Assembly (NCBI GenBank): GCA_015847255.1
Contig: JADLZK010007671.1
Span: 1,488,001-1,552,000 of the forward strand
From: Hyparrhenia diplandra
Taxonomy: Eukaryota; Streptophyta; Magnoliopsida; Poales; Poaceae
Reading direction: 5' to 3'
Length of the DNA: 64,000 bases
Under the pieces are notes generated by a model. It was given only the letters and a program-made list of their open reading frames with translations, made no database searches and was not told where the DNA came from. Shown here one piece after another: positions 1 through 10,699 of the stretch. The position numbers and the translations under genes were made by a program. How positions within the stretch are numbered: position 1 is the first letter of the stretch; each line of letters starts with the position of its first letter.

Positions 1-736
1 AACGTGTCATCTTGGTTCGATGATTTTCCTATCCCTACCCTGCGATTCACCAGAGATCCATAGGGGCCCATAAAAGTTGCTAGAATGATTATTTTGATGA
101 AACATAGGAATGAGAAGAGAGAGAGACACAAAGGATTTTTTCCAAGAGGTTGGACCTTATGTTTGAAATCCACAAGAATTCCTATGGAACAAACTCTTCC
201 TTAGGCAATTCATAAGAATGGTAAGGGTTCAATCCTTTGTTCAAAGGGCTCCATTGGAAATTTCTTATAGGATTCAAATCCTAAAAATTCCTCTATTTTT
301 CCTTTGTTCGAAGGTGGCGTAAACCAGAAAAACAAACTACTTGTAGCAAAGGAAAAATTACAAGGATGTAAGAAAAGGAACTACTACACCTTGATACCGA
401 GCGATTACATATTGTTTAAGTAAACGAGGCTGACAAATAATGAAATCGAGCAGACCTCTTAAGGTCAAAAGGAAATGTACATTAAAAATACATTTAATTT
501 GTCTAAATTTGATTAATGTTACAAGCCAAAAAGAAATGGGGAAAATGGAGCATAACTGAAAACCACTGTACAACTGGAGTACGAGCGGTAAAACGATCGA
601 TATGTTGCCCGAAAGACGCAACAGAGTTGTATCAAACAGGCCGTAGACATTTACATCCATGAACATGTAACACTGGCCCTACTACCCTATGAGAACTTAA
701 AATGCATTGGATCAACAATGCTTGATGTTAACAAAG
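1..736. other. Left flank, no supported gene
   Basis: I see no convincing gene. Short direct matches such as CCTTTGTTC at about 234 and 300 are typical of AT-rich grass intergenic DNA or an old MITE, but I could not define termini. A minus-strand frame at 358-666 has no recognisable domain. The right part abuts the fragment of the secreted-protein gene at 737-889. Confidence 0.4.
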
Positions 737-889
737 TCACTTTGGACAGTTTGGCACTTTTCTTATTGTTGAATTAGCTAGAGTTTCCGCTGCCGTAGCA
801 GCACCTCGGGCAAGAGCAGCTTCCAGCAGCAGGAGGAAGATCAAGATGGCCGAGGCACTGGGGGACATGTGGTGAAGAAGCTGAGCCAT
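737..889 (-). pseudogene. Secreted-protein family A, truncated copy A0
   Basis: A 50-residue minus-strand frame starts at ATG 889 and opens MAQLLHHMSPSASAILIFLL, followed by an Ala-rich cleavage region. It matches the start of the copies at 19264 and 46879 (MSRLLHHMSLSGPAILISLL) through the AAET motif, then diverges and stops at 737. Only the signal peptide coding part is left; the EKKIGMRI segment and everything after it are missing. The upstream DNA (890-1236) matches the upstream DNA of the other copies, so this is a 3'-truncated duplicate rather than an independent gene. The family function is unknown to me. Confidence 0.6.
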
Positions 890-1236
890 CTCTAGCGCCA
901 ACAGCCTAGCACATGGGCGAGAGGTATGGTTCGGTGTCTTTAATTAAGAAAACATTAATAGCCTCTATATTAAGGGAGTCAGAGAGTGCCTATATATGGC
1001 CTATGTAGTCTGTCCTTGTTCCACGATGACATGTAGCTGGACTCTTGTGCTTCATATATGTTGCCTAGATCAGTAAGATAAACATGCTTCAAGGCATAAC
1101 ATTTGCAGCCACGAAATTAAATACATATAGTCCTCAGACTAGCGTCATGGGAGTGGGGTGCATCTGGAGTACAAGCTTACCTTTGATCCCCTCTACCTTC
1201 TCGCTGACTGCTTCATGTTCATCAACGTACTTATCT
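890..1236. repeat. Upstream segment of duplication unit A0
   Basis: This segment is similar to about 19270-19870, 39907-40460 and 46880-47330. Shared phrases include CTAGCACATGG, the GTGCCTATATATGGCC-type stretch near 985-1003 and GGGAGTGGGGTGCATCTGGAG near 1148. It is cut at 1236 by CACTA-1 and resumes at 15482. Relative to the minus-strand gene it is promoter-side DNA. Confidence 0.65.
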
Positions 1237-1765
1237 CACTACGGGAAACAGGATCTTCGCCGACGGGACTGCGTTTCGCCGACCACCTGAAAAGCTCACC
1301 GTCGGCGACGATTTCTTCGCCGACCGCCGCGTTTGGCAAAGAGGCACGGTCGGCGAAGAAGTCTTCGCCGACCGCCAAGTGCTCGGCAAAGAGCAACGCT
1401 TGGCAAAGCACCCTCTTTGCCGACCGCCAACGGTCGGCGAATAAAACCCGTCGGCATTTCTTACGCCAACGTAACGGTTAATGGTCACGCACACTTCGCC
1501 GACTCGTAACCGTCCGATCGTCGGCAAAGATCAACATCTTCGCCGACCGCCCACCGTCCGTTTCTCGGCGAAGTGTATTTTTTTAAATTATAAAAAACAA
1601 TGCCCGCGTTGCCACGTGTCGTGGGAAAAATACCCGGCGTCGGCGCCTTCCCGAGCACTGGATATGGGCGGTCGGCAAAGGTGGTCTTTGCCGAGCACTG
1701 TCCCATCAGTGCTCGGCAAAGATTGCCTTTGCCGAGCACCTTTTCCAGCTCTCGGCGAAGTATAA
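1237..1765. repeat. Left subterminal repeat array of CACTA-1
   Basis: Many copies of TCTTCGCCGACCGCC, GTCGGCGAAG and GCTCGGCAAAG occur in both orientations, some head to head. In the En/Spm family such subterminal repeats bind the second element protein (TNPA in Spm). The spurious reading frames here are by-products of the repeats. Confidence 0.85.
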
Positions 1766-1879
1766 ATTTTTTTTTTGAATTTGCCATCACAACTTTTTCT
1801 GTGCCTTAGCTACAGTACATGGAGTTCATTGTTCAAGTTTGGAATTTTTTTAAAACTTTTTACTATATTTTATGAGTTT

Positions 1880-2570
1880 TCATGTTATATTTGAATTTCT
1901 TTCGAAAACTAAAATTTGAACTGCAAGTGATTCGAATAATGGATCTAAATGATTCAAAAAATGATAAACATGCTTGTGAGTCTATATTGAGTCCTCATCC
2001 ATGGCCAGACACCAAAATTCGAATATCTTGTGCGCGAAACACGTCGACTCACTTGCGGGTCGATTGTTTTAAAATTCTATAAAATACAAACGGAGTTGAA
2101 AAATCATGAAACTTGACGAGTTGTCCTTATATCACATGTGTACACTATGAAAAAAGTTTGAGTCGATTTCGTGGATGTTTGCATCTCGGGTGGTAGTTAC
2201 CAAGACATCTCCAAAGATGTGATAATGTAAACTCAAGTTGAGATGTCTAGGTTTCAAAGAAATCCGGGATGCAAACTTGCTTGAAACCTTTTCAAATTTT
2301 TTCCACAATTTAAACATGCAATATAACGATGACTCGTCAAATTTCATGAATTTCCAACTTCGTTTTTTTTTAGAATTTTAAAATGATTCGCCAAGACGGA
2401 ATCGAAATGTCTCGCGCACAAGATCTTTGGATTTTCTCACGTGTCCATAGATGAGGGCTCAAAATATACTAACAAACAAGAATATCATTTTTCCAATCAC
2501 ATAATTCCATTTTTCTAAGGACCTGCAGTTCAAATTTTAGTTGTGAAAAAATATTCAAGTAAAAGAAGGA
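1880..2570. repeat. Long imperfect inverted repeat (about 0.7 kb hairpin)
   Basis: The left arm (about 1880-2205) and right arm (about 2235-2565) are imperfect reverse complements through their whole length, centred near 2222. Matching pieces: CTAAAATTTGAACTGCA at 1908 against TGCAGTTCAAATTTTAG at 2524; ATCTTGTGCGCGA near 2025 against TCGCGCACAAGAT near 2413; GATGTTTGCATCTCGG near 2172 against GGATGCAAACTTGC near 2268. It lies between two blocks of subterminal repeats and has no coding content. Confidence 0.75.
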
Positions 2571-2699
2571 AAGTATTAAAAATAGTAAAATGTGCGGAAA
2601 ATGTCCTATTTTTTGTCACGTACTTGTAAACACACTATCTAAGCTACTGAGAAAAAAATTTGAAGTGAAAAATCCAAAAAAAAAAACTTTTTGCAGAGC

Positions 2700-3020
2700 G
2701 CAAAGTTGCCCTCGGCGAAGTCTTCTTCGCCGACCGCCAGGCCCTTTGGGCGGTCGGCAAAGCCTTGGTCCCGCGAGCCCCGCCCTGTCGTCTTTTAAAA
2801 AAATGGAAAACTTTGCCGACCGCCGGATCCGAGGGCGGTCGGCAAAGCCGCGTTCCCGCGCGCCCCCGCCTTGTCGCTTTTTTGAAAAAAAAAAACAAAA
2901 TCTTTGCCGACCGCCAGGGGGGGGGCGGTCGGCGAAAAACCCTATCCGGTCGATTTTAAAAAGACCATTTAAAAAAATCAACTTTGCCGACCGCCGGATC
3001 GGGGGGCGGTCGGCAAAGAC
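2700..3020. repeat. Second subterminal block, four palindromic units
   Basis: Four short palindromes spaced about 90 bp apart (near 2727, 2812, 2903 and 2983) each read TTTGCCGACCGCC or TTCGCCGACCGCC, a short G-rich loop, then GGCGGTCGGCAAA or a close variant. They match the palindromes at the right end of CACTA-1 (14925-15230). Confidence 0.8.
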
Positions 3021-3900
3021 CCCCCCACTCTATCCAACTCGGCTCCCTCGGCACACCCACCCACACACTCACACACACTCACCCACACACTCAAACGCAC
3101 GCACGCGACGCAACACCGCCGCCGCCGCCGCCGGCGGGCGCCCGCCCCGCCGCGCCGCCCGGCCGCGCGCCCCGCCCCCCCCACCGGCCCTCGCCCGTCC
3201 CGTCCTCGCCAGGACACCGCCCATATCCCGCGGCGGCCGTCGCTGGTCCCGCCCGCCCCGACGCGCCGCCGTCCCCGCCGGCCTTGGATCGGCCCCGACC
3301 GGCCGGCCGCGACCGACTCGCTGGCCGCTCCCGTCCCTCGCGCCGCTTCGACGCCGCCGGCACCCTGACGCCGGCCGCATGCCGCCCTGGGGCGCCGAGG
3401 CCGCCCGGCCGCGCCCATCCCCGCCGGCCCCCAAAGATGAGGAGAAGTGGAAGGGAGGGAAGAGGAAAGGAGAAGGGGGCCGGCCCTCTCACCGCAGGGA
3501 AGAAGAGGGAGGAGGAGGAGGAGGAGGAGGAGGAGGAGGAGGAGGAGGGAGGAGAAGGTCGACGCCGTCCTCGTGCCGCCCGCTTGTGTCCGTGCTCGTG
3601 GTCCGTCGTCGATGCCGCCCGTTCGTCCACCGCCCTAGCTAGGTGAGCATTCGTGCCGCCGCGACCGCCGTTGTATATATGAATGTGTGCCGACAATGAA
3701 GAATTGAGTTCGATGTGTATGCATATGTGTTGGTCGGACATCGCGCCGTTGTTTTCTTGCAGGTATTGAAAACCTCGGCGTGTAGGGGAGGTTTACGTCG
3801 AAATTTCTAATTGAACCTGTCTTTTTTTCGTGTGTGACCCGTCGGTGCCGCGCCCGAGTACGCGTGACTTCACCGCCCGCTGGTCCGCTCGCACCGCTAG
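3021..3900 (+). other. GC-rich leader or promoter region of CACTA-1, with GGA microsatellite
   Basis: An abrupt GC-rich tract begins after the palindromes: CAC/ACAC repeats at 3056-3090, a GCC run near 3117 and a (GGA)n microsatellite at about 3507-3549. It lies just upstream of the transposase gene, so it is likely its promoter and 5' leader. The long frames here are proline/arginine/glutamate-rich low complexity in several frames at once and show no domain. A possible splice acceptor (TTTTCTTGCAG near 3762) suggests a leader intron, as inference. Confidence 0.5.
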
Positions 3901-4004
3901 GTATAACCCCTCTTTACATATGATGGTCGTAGATCGCGTAACCTAGTTAGGCGTCTCCGTCCGAAAGAGATACGGTTGAGGTATGGATTTCTTTGCATAT
4001 CTAC

Positions 4005-4260
4005 GACCGTATCATTCCGGATTGTCCACGTTTTTTGGACAGCCCATGGATACGTAGATGGGTCGATTTCCATGTTCCGCTCGGTCGGGCGACAGTTTTT
4101 CGGCATCACCTCCCCACCGTTCTCAGGATACACACTCTCCCTTCCGGGACGTGTATCGGGAGAACAGCGGGAGGTGTCGCCGAATTCTCGTCTCGGCCGG
4201 ATCGGAGCATGGAAATCGACCCATCTACGCATCCGCGGTGGGATTAGGACCTATCCCGGC
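4005..4260. repeat. Palindrome just upstream of the transposase ORF
   Basis: Two arms of about 120 bp face each other around 4130-4140. The segment 4048-4074 (with GTAGATGGGTCGATTTCC) is matched in reverse complement by 4208-4234 (GGAAATCGACCCATCTAC) with one mismatch. The inner part pairs GTTCTCAGGATACAC with GTGTATCGGGAGAAC. ORFs on both strands here mirror one another because of the palindrome and should not be called genes. Confidence 0.8.
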
Positions 4261-4323
4261 CTATTAGAGAGTAGGAACACCATGTAGATCGAACTCATGG
4301 TTGGAATTCGTGGTTGGTAAAGG

Positions 4324-7300
4324 ATGGGCGACCGGTGGATGTACGACGGCGGTCGGAGAAGTAAGCGTGATTTTGACGAAGAATGGATGGACAAGACCAA
4401 TGAGTTCTTGGAAATGGTATGGGGCAACGCCGTGCTCGTGGTCATTTGCTAGTTTGGTGTCCCCGCGGTAAATGTGACAACACGAGAAGAGTCACCGAAA
4501 GGATATGCAACGTCATCTTCTAGATGTTGGATTCACCAAGAACTATACCGTGTGGGTATACCATGGTGAAGCACAACGTATGAGAGAGGAGGTGGTGAGA
4601 GCACGCCTCGAGGATTGTGATGGTGATGCCGGGGTTGTAGATATGTTAGATGATGTCCACCAAGGACTTCTCAACAAAGCACGTGATAAGGAGGCGATGG
4701 AGAAGGAGGCAAAGAATTTCTATGAAATGTTGGACTCGGCGGCGAAACCCCTTCATGAGAACACAACGGTTTCAAGAACCGGATGGCATTTGTCGCTTAT
4801 TAGGGCTGAAGTCCGAATTGAACATCGGTCGAGCGAGGCTTCGATAGGGTGTTGTCCATTGTTGGCACCCCCGCTTCCAAAGGGCCATAACCTACCATCG
4901 AGCATGTATGACTTTAAACTCTTTACGGCACTTAAGATGCGTATGAGCGGATACATGCTTGCGAGAATGGGTGTGTCCTATTTAGGAAAGAGCACGCCAA
5001 TGCAAAAAGCACCGTCCCAAAGTGCAAAGCCTCTAGGTACGAAGAGGTCCCAACCGGAGATGGTCGATGAAGCGGAGTAACGCCGCCAAAAAATACTACG
5101 GTACCTACCGTTTGTACCGAGGATTCAACGACAATACATGACCGAGGAATCCGCTAAACAGATGACGTGGCACAAAAATGGCAAGCGATACACTCCAGAT
5201 AAGATGATACATCCATCGGATGGTGAAGCATGGCAATACTTTGATGGAAAACATCCCGAGAAAGCAATGGAGGCGCGTAATATGCGTGTCACCACGGCAA
5301 ATGAATGGGTTCAATCCCTATGGAATGAGTACGGCCCCATACACTTGTTGGCCCGTGATTCGTTATCCCCCGAATCTCCCCCGGTGTCGCCTTTCAACGG
5401 GACACCATATTCTTGTCGCTTATAATTCCGGGCCACCCGGGAATAAGATGAGTGTGTTTATAGAGCCCGTGATCGATGAATTGATCAAGGCTTGGGATGA
5501 AGGCGTATGGACATACGGCCAGAGCTACGAAGGCGGTGTTCAAAATGCATGTTTGGTACTAGTACTCAATTCATGATTTCTGGGGTATGGGTTGTTCTCA
5601 GGCTGGTGTGTTCATGGAAAGTTCCCGTGCCCAGTATGCAAGGAAAGTCGATGTTCATCGGGTTGAAGGCGGGTGGTAAGTTTTTCGTGGATTCGACCTA
5701 CATCGTCGGGCCGCCTCTTGACCATCCATTCGGACAAGACACGAAGAACTTTACAAAAGGGGTCGTAGTGACGTAAGCTCAACCGCAGATGAAGAGGCGG
5801 GTGCCGAGGTCCGTGCTCGGCTAGATTCTCTTGTGGCCAATAACCAAGGTGGTGGTTTTGTGGGGTATGGCGGCAACATATGTGGACTCATAAGTCGGGC
5901 TTGAGAGGCTCCCCTATCATGATGACCTTCTTGTGCCACATCACCTTGACAATATGCCTTTGCGAGAAGAATATCATTTGAAGCACTTTTTGCACACTCA
6001 TGGACACCGAAAAGTCTAAGGACAACCCTAAGGCTAGAGTAGACTGGCAAAACTTTGCGATAGACCAAATCAAGAGATGATGCCTCCCGCAGGCGGCAAG
6101 AGATGGCGAAGGCCCAGTGTTGATTTCGTCTTGTCTAGCCAAAAAAGAAAGGAGGTACTTAAATGGATGAAGACACGAGGTTTCGGATGGGTATGCACAT
6201 AATGTGAAGAGGGGAGTCAATTTAACTACTATGCGAGTCAATGGGATGAAGAGTCATGACTATCACGTATGGATTGAGCGGTTGCTTCCCATGATGGTTC
6301 GAGGCTTTGTCCCCGAGAATGTATGGCGATCTTTGGTAGAGTTGAGTTATTTCTTCCGCCACATTTGTGTGCAAAGGCGATCTCTCGCACCGTTTGTAGA
6401 CGAGTTGGAAAAGGCGGCACCTGTGTTACTCACGTAAGTTGGAGAAAATCTTCCCACCGGCTTCTTCTTGTCGATGCAAACATATGATTGTGCACCTCCC
6501 GTACCATTGGTGCTACCCAATCGAGAGAACTCTAAAGAGTAATACGCAGAAAATGTAGAAATAAAGCCGAGAATCGGGCCGTCGGTTGCCGAGGCATACG
6601 TTGTGGAGGAGGTGTCAAACTTCACGAGAAAAGTACTATACGAGAGAACATTCTAGCGTGCATGATCAAATCCCTCGTTACAATCTTCGACGAAAATCGA
6701 TCGAAGCTTCGGCCTTTTCCAAGGTCAATACGAAGCGTAGGTGCATCTACCAAGATGCGGTTGAGCAACAAAGAGTGGCACGCGATATCATGCTATATGT
6801 CTTGACCAACTTCGCCCAAGGTGGATCCATACAAACGTGAATTCGTTCGTGAGACTTGGTCCGGATCAAGGGATGCAGAGCCACACGAAATTGATACTCT
6901 TCTTTCACAAGGTTTGGACCACGAGACCCGATTTCATTTCGTGGTTCAAGAGAAGGGCCCAAACCGATCGCTCTATCCGTGGCGAGCTAATTCTTTGTTG
7001 CAAACGGGCCGTGATTTGAGGGTTAGGTCATTTAGCGCTTATGATGTGAATGGATATCGTTTCCACACGACAAGCTACGAACAGGGGCGACCCAACCGAA
7101 GTACCACAAACAGCGGCGTGCTAACAGTCGATAATAATGGGAATGAGTACCATGGCAGAGTCGAAGAAATATACGAGCTTTCATTTTATGGCGCCCCGCA
7201 TCTTAAACCTGTGATATTCAAATGTCATTGGTTCGACCCTGAATGTACTAAACGTCGCCGGCAATTGGGCTAGTCGGTTCGACCAGATTCCGTGTATCCA

Positions 7301-7732
7301 CGATCCGATATATACATTGTGGCTCAACAGGCCGTGCAGGTTTATTACCTGCCATATGCCTGCCAAAACAAAGATTATCTTAAGGGTTTGGAGGTTGTGC
7401 AGAAGGTAGCGCCGCATGGTAAACTACCCGTCCCAAATGATGAAGATTATAACTTGATCAACCCAATCACATATGAGGGAGAGTTCTATCAAGAAGAGGG
7501 TCTGCCAGGGAGTTTTGTGATAGACCTATTTGGAGATATAGGAATGGAAGTAGACGATGAAATGTCCGATGATGGCGACAACGGCGTTGAGGTGTTCGAC
7601 TTGAAGGACATAGAAATGCTAGGCAGATTGAGCACGGTCAATGAAGGCAACAATCCTAGTTCAGATTCTCTTAGTGATTTCGACAATGTTGGCGGCGATG
7701 ACGAGCGGAGAAACGCTCCAAACGGACGATGA
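4324..7732 (+). pseudogene. CACTA TNP2-type transposase, frameshifted
   Basis: Pieces of a TNP2-family (transposase family tnp2) protein can be followed in order across frames. The start is MGDRWMYDGGRR at 4324. Next come CPRGKCDNTRRVTE near 4460, GFTKNYTVWVYHGEAQRMRE at 4529, GCVLFRKEHANAKS near 4971 and MTEESAKQMTWHKNGKRY at 5138. GNKMSVFIEPVIDELIKAWD follows near 5440, then GVNLTTMRVNGMKSHDYHVW at 6210 and LEKIFPPGFFLSMQTYDC near 6437. The C-terminal part is of DUF4216 type (VNGYRFHTTSYEQGRPNR at 7047, LPVPNDEDYNLINP at 7424). The protein would catalyse cut-and-paste transposition from the element ends. At least six frame changes and several stops break it; the longest open stretches are 4505-5080, 6821-7273 and 7292-7732. 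Family identity is firm; activity is not possible from this copy. Confidence 0.9.
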
Positions 7733-9633
7733 TCCCGATTACTTCTAATACATGTAATACTATGTTATTTTGTTTTTATTGTAATTATATCTTATTTATA
7801 TTTTGATTACAATGCATGTAAATCTAATTATGCCTTGTTTATGTTTTGATTACTGGTGATCGAACAAAGATGGCGGGAGGTCGCGGAGGTCGTGGAGGTC
7901 GTGGAGGTCGCGGAGGTCGATGACCGAGAGGTCATCCGTGCCTTGACCGGGATTTACAACCCGGGCGAAGACAAAGGCCGACGGAGCGGCGGAGGGTTCA
8001 CGAGGCGGCCTCCCCGTGTCGGGAGGCCTCCCTCCCACGCCTTGAGCCCGAGGTGGAGGAGGGCGGCGGCGACGAGGGAGCCGGTGGCGACGACGCCCAG
8101 TAGGGTGGCCGCCAAGGACCCACCGGGCGGACGACGACGGCGCCGCCGCCGCCCGGCGTCACCGACGGCGGGGAGGGCAGCGTCTGGTGGCTCCAACCCC
8201 CGGTGGGGGTTCGGACTCGGCGGCGGCAAGGGCGCGAAGGTCTACTGCGAGGCCCCTCATGACTCCACGAGGCTCCGCTCCATCACAACCGCCACGTGAT
8301 TCGCCCCCAAGGGACAAGGTAAGTAGATTTAGATGCGTACTTCATTGTCTTCATTATGCCTACTTCATGTCTTCATTATGCCTACCGAGTGAAACTAATA
8401 TCGTGTCTTCATTATGCGGGGGGCTGGATCGTTGTGTCGGGCGGTGACTCACGCAAGCCCGCCGGCATCATCGGGTTCTTTGTCGCGGGCAGCACTACCC
8501 CGGCGTCGTCCGCACCACACGGCGTCACGGGGCGGCCGCTTCTTTGGCTTGACCTACTACGGGAGAAGACTCGGACTACACCCACAAAGGCGAGTGGGTG
8601 CTCACGGAGTTTTGGGTAACTTCGACCTCGCGCACAAAGCCTTTTCTCAATACATCGCATTCTTGAAACCATGAATTTGATATCGTATTTGTATGCGAGA
8701 ACTTCTTCAAATGCGAGGAAGGAGAAGGTGCTATTTGCAAGGGTGCTTGAGAGCGCCGCAAAAACGCCACCGATATGCTTTCGGATCGAAGCACCGAGGC
8801 CATCATAAACTACCATGCAACGGTCTTTGGGTCGAGAAAGTATCAAAGGAGGATGCAAGGACTATGATGTTGACCCCGCGAACGAGTTCACTACAAGAGA
8901 TATGGCCTTCTATGACAATTTTCATATGACAAATGACCTTTTAGTCATAGAAAACATGTTTTTATGACAATGTTTCATTGAATGACAAGTGTTTGTGACT
9001 AAGTTTTCAATTAGTCATAAAAAATTGTCACCATGTGCACTTTCTAATATTTATGACAATAGCTCATGACTAAAACGGTTGAAGTAATTGTCACTAAATA
9101 AAAAACATATTTTTAAACAAAATCCACCTTGACACACTGCTACACTAATATGGATGTATCCATACAAGCGTATGCAGCTACGAGATAATTTTTGTTTTCT
9201 TTTTAATAGCTTGAGTTACAAATAAGTTTGCTAGCCTTCTAGGTATATAAATTCATGGACGAAAAAAACAAAGAATGGTGCAACCGGATAAATCAGAATA
9301 GAGCAAAAGAAAATCGAACATATTTCCAAAAAAAAAAAAAAAAGGAAAATCCAATATAAATTGGAAACAAATGAACGGGAAAAAGAACCAAAAACAGGAA
9401 ACACACAGACTAAATCCGCGTTGGCCCCCACCACCTTCCTCAGACTGTCTCCCGTGCCCGCGGTTCAATTTTGCGTGGCGCCACACTTCCCGCGCGGTCT
9501 CCTGCGCGCCCATTCATTGGGCTGACGAGTAAGCCATTCTCGTGCCACTGCCAGCAGGCCCCACCTACATAGAAAATGCGTGGAATGCGCCCTTGACCGT
9601 GGGAAAATGTTAAAAAGCAAAACAGCGATACTT

Positions 9634-9693
9634 GGGTTCGAACCCCGGCCGGATGTATATGGAAGCAAAGGAGCCACACCACCACGCTACCAA
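9634..9693 (-). other. tRNA-like (SINE-like) pol III box pair
   Basis: On the minus strand an A-box-like TGGTAGCGTGGTGG (about 9678-9693) is followed about 35 bases on by a consensus-like B box GGGGTTCGAACCC (9634-9646). I could not fold a full cloverleaf. It may be a relic of a tRNA or tRNA-derived SINE carried within CACTA-2. Confidence 0.35.
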
Positions 9694-10699
9694 GTGTTAT
9701 GTGCACGAATAGGCTTTGGTTGATCAAATCATTTGTATCTATTGGGCTCATAGGCAGGTCTAAGGCTGCCCCTGCACAGCACGAACAGTATTTTTTCATC
9801 CCCTTGTTCTTGATGTTCATCATGGAATAGTACTTTTTCGCTTTTTAATGCGCGAGCAGAATCTAAAAGTAGTTTATCTCACTCATATGAACTCCGAATT
9901 GGGACGATTCTTTTTTCAGTGTTCGTATAAAAACACCTTCTATGATTTTGAGCACTATATAATCAGAGATATACATAAAACCATTTATTTGCATGGATTA
10001 ATTTATTCTTCTAACTCTAAATTACCATAGAATAATTATAATAATATCTAAACTTTGGTTAGAAAATTCTACAAACTTGCGTGATAGCATGTTTCTAGTG
10101 TACTATCTTATTGTAAGAAATTCAAATAACGTTGACATAGTGGTATGTTACATTCTTCATTAATGGACATACCTCTCACATAGTTGTATGAAACTATACG
10201 AGAGATGTATTCATCCGTGAACAATATATAGTCTTACTTTCGCTAAATTGGTTTGATTTTTTTATGTCAGGCTTATACAGCCATGTTATGCTCCCATATG
10301 TATTTTCAACATTTACGGAGCACTTTAGGATATTATTGATTTTTTTAATTAGAGTCACTAAAATACAAGCTCAAGTAATCCCTATCGAAACACATACTTT
10401 TACATTGATTTTTTTGGATATGAGATTAAATAGAACATATCTTTGTATATATACTTTTATATAATTTTTTGAAATGTTTTGATATGACAAGTAGTACAAG
10501 TTAGAGTTACTTTACAAAATTGTGTAAAAATCACTTAAATCTTTGAAAATAGGAAATCACTTTGAAAATCCTTAAAAATCGTAGCTATCATCCCTTAGGT
10601 AGTGTAGTTCATGTAAAAAAATCATTTTTGGACTGGAGATTAAAAATTTATGTTTTAATAATATATTTATATAACTATAATATGTTTGGACTGGAAATA

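Noticed and set aside
358..666. 102-codon minus-strand frame, hydrophobic
   Set aside because: AT-rich DNA gives Phe/Leu/Ile-rich frames by chance; no homologue in the duplicated units.
1158..1790. Several short ORFs in the left end of CACTA-1
   Set aside because: They arise from repeated GCCGACC-type motifs and have no codon or domain signal.
2590..3642. 350-codon plus-strand frame and its large shadows on both strands
   Set aside because: It spans subterminal palindromes, GC-rich simple sequence and a GGA microsatellite. Several frames are open at once and no domain is present.
3897..4287. Overlapping ORFs on both strands with mirrored text
   Set aside because: They are explained by the palindrome at 4005-4260; the same sequence is read twice.
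9634..9693. Functional tRNA gene
   Set aside because: Only A- and B-box-like pieces; no complete cloverleaf or acceptor stem could be found.
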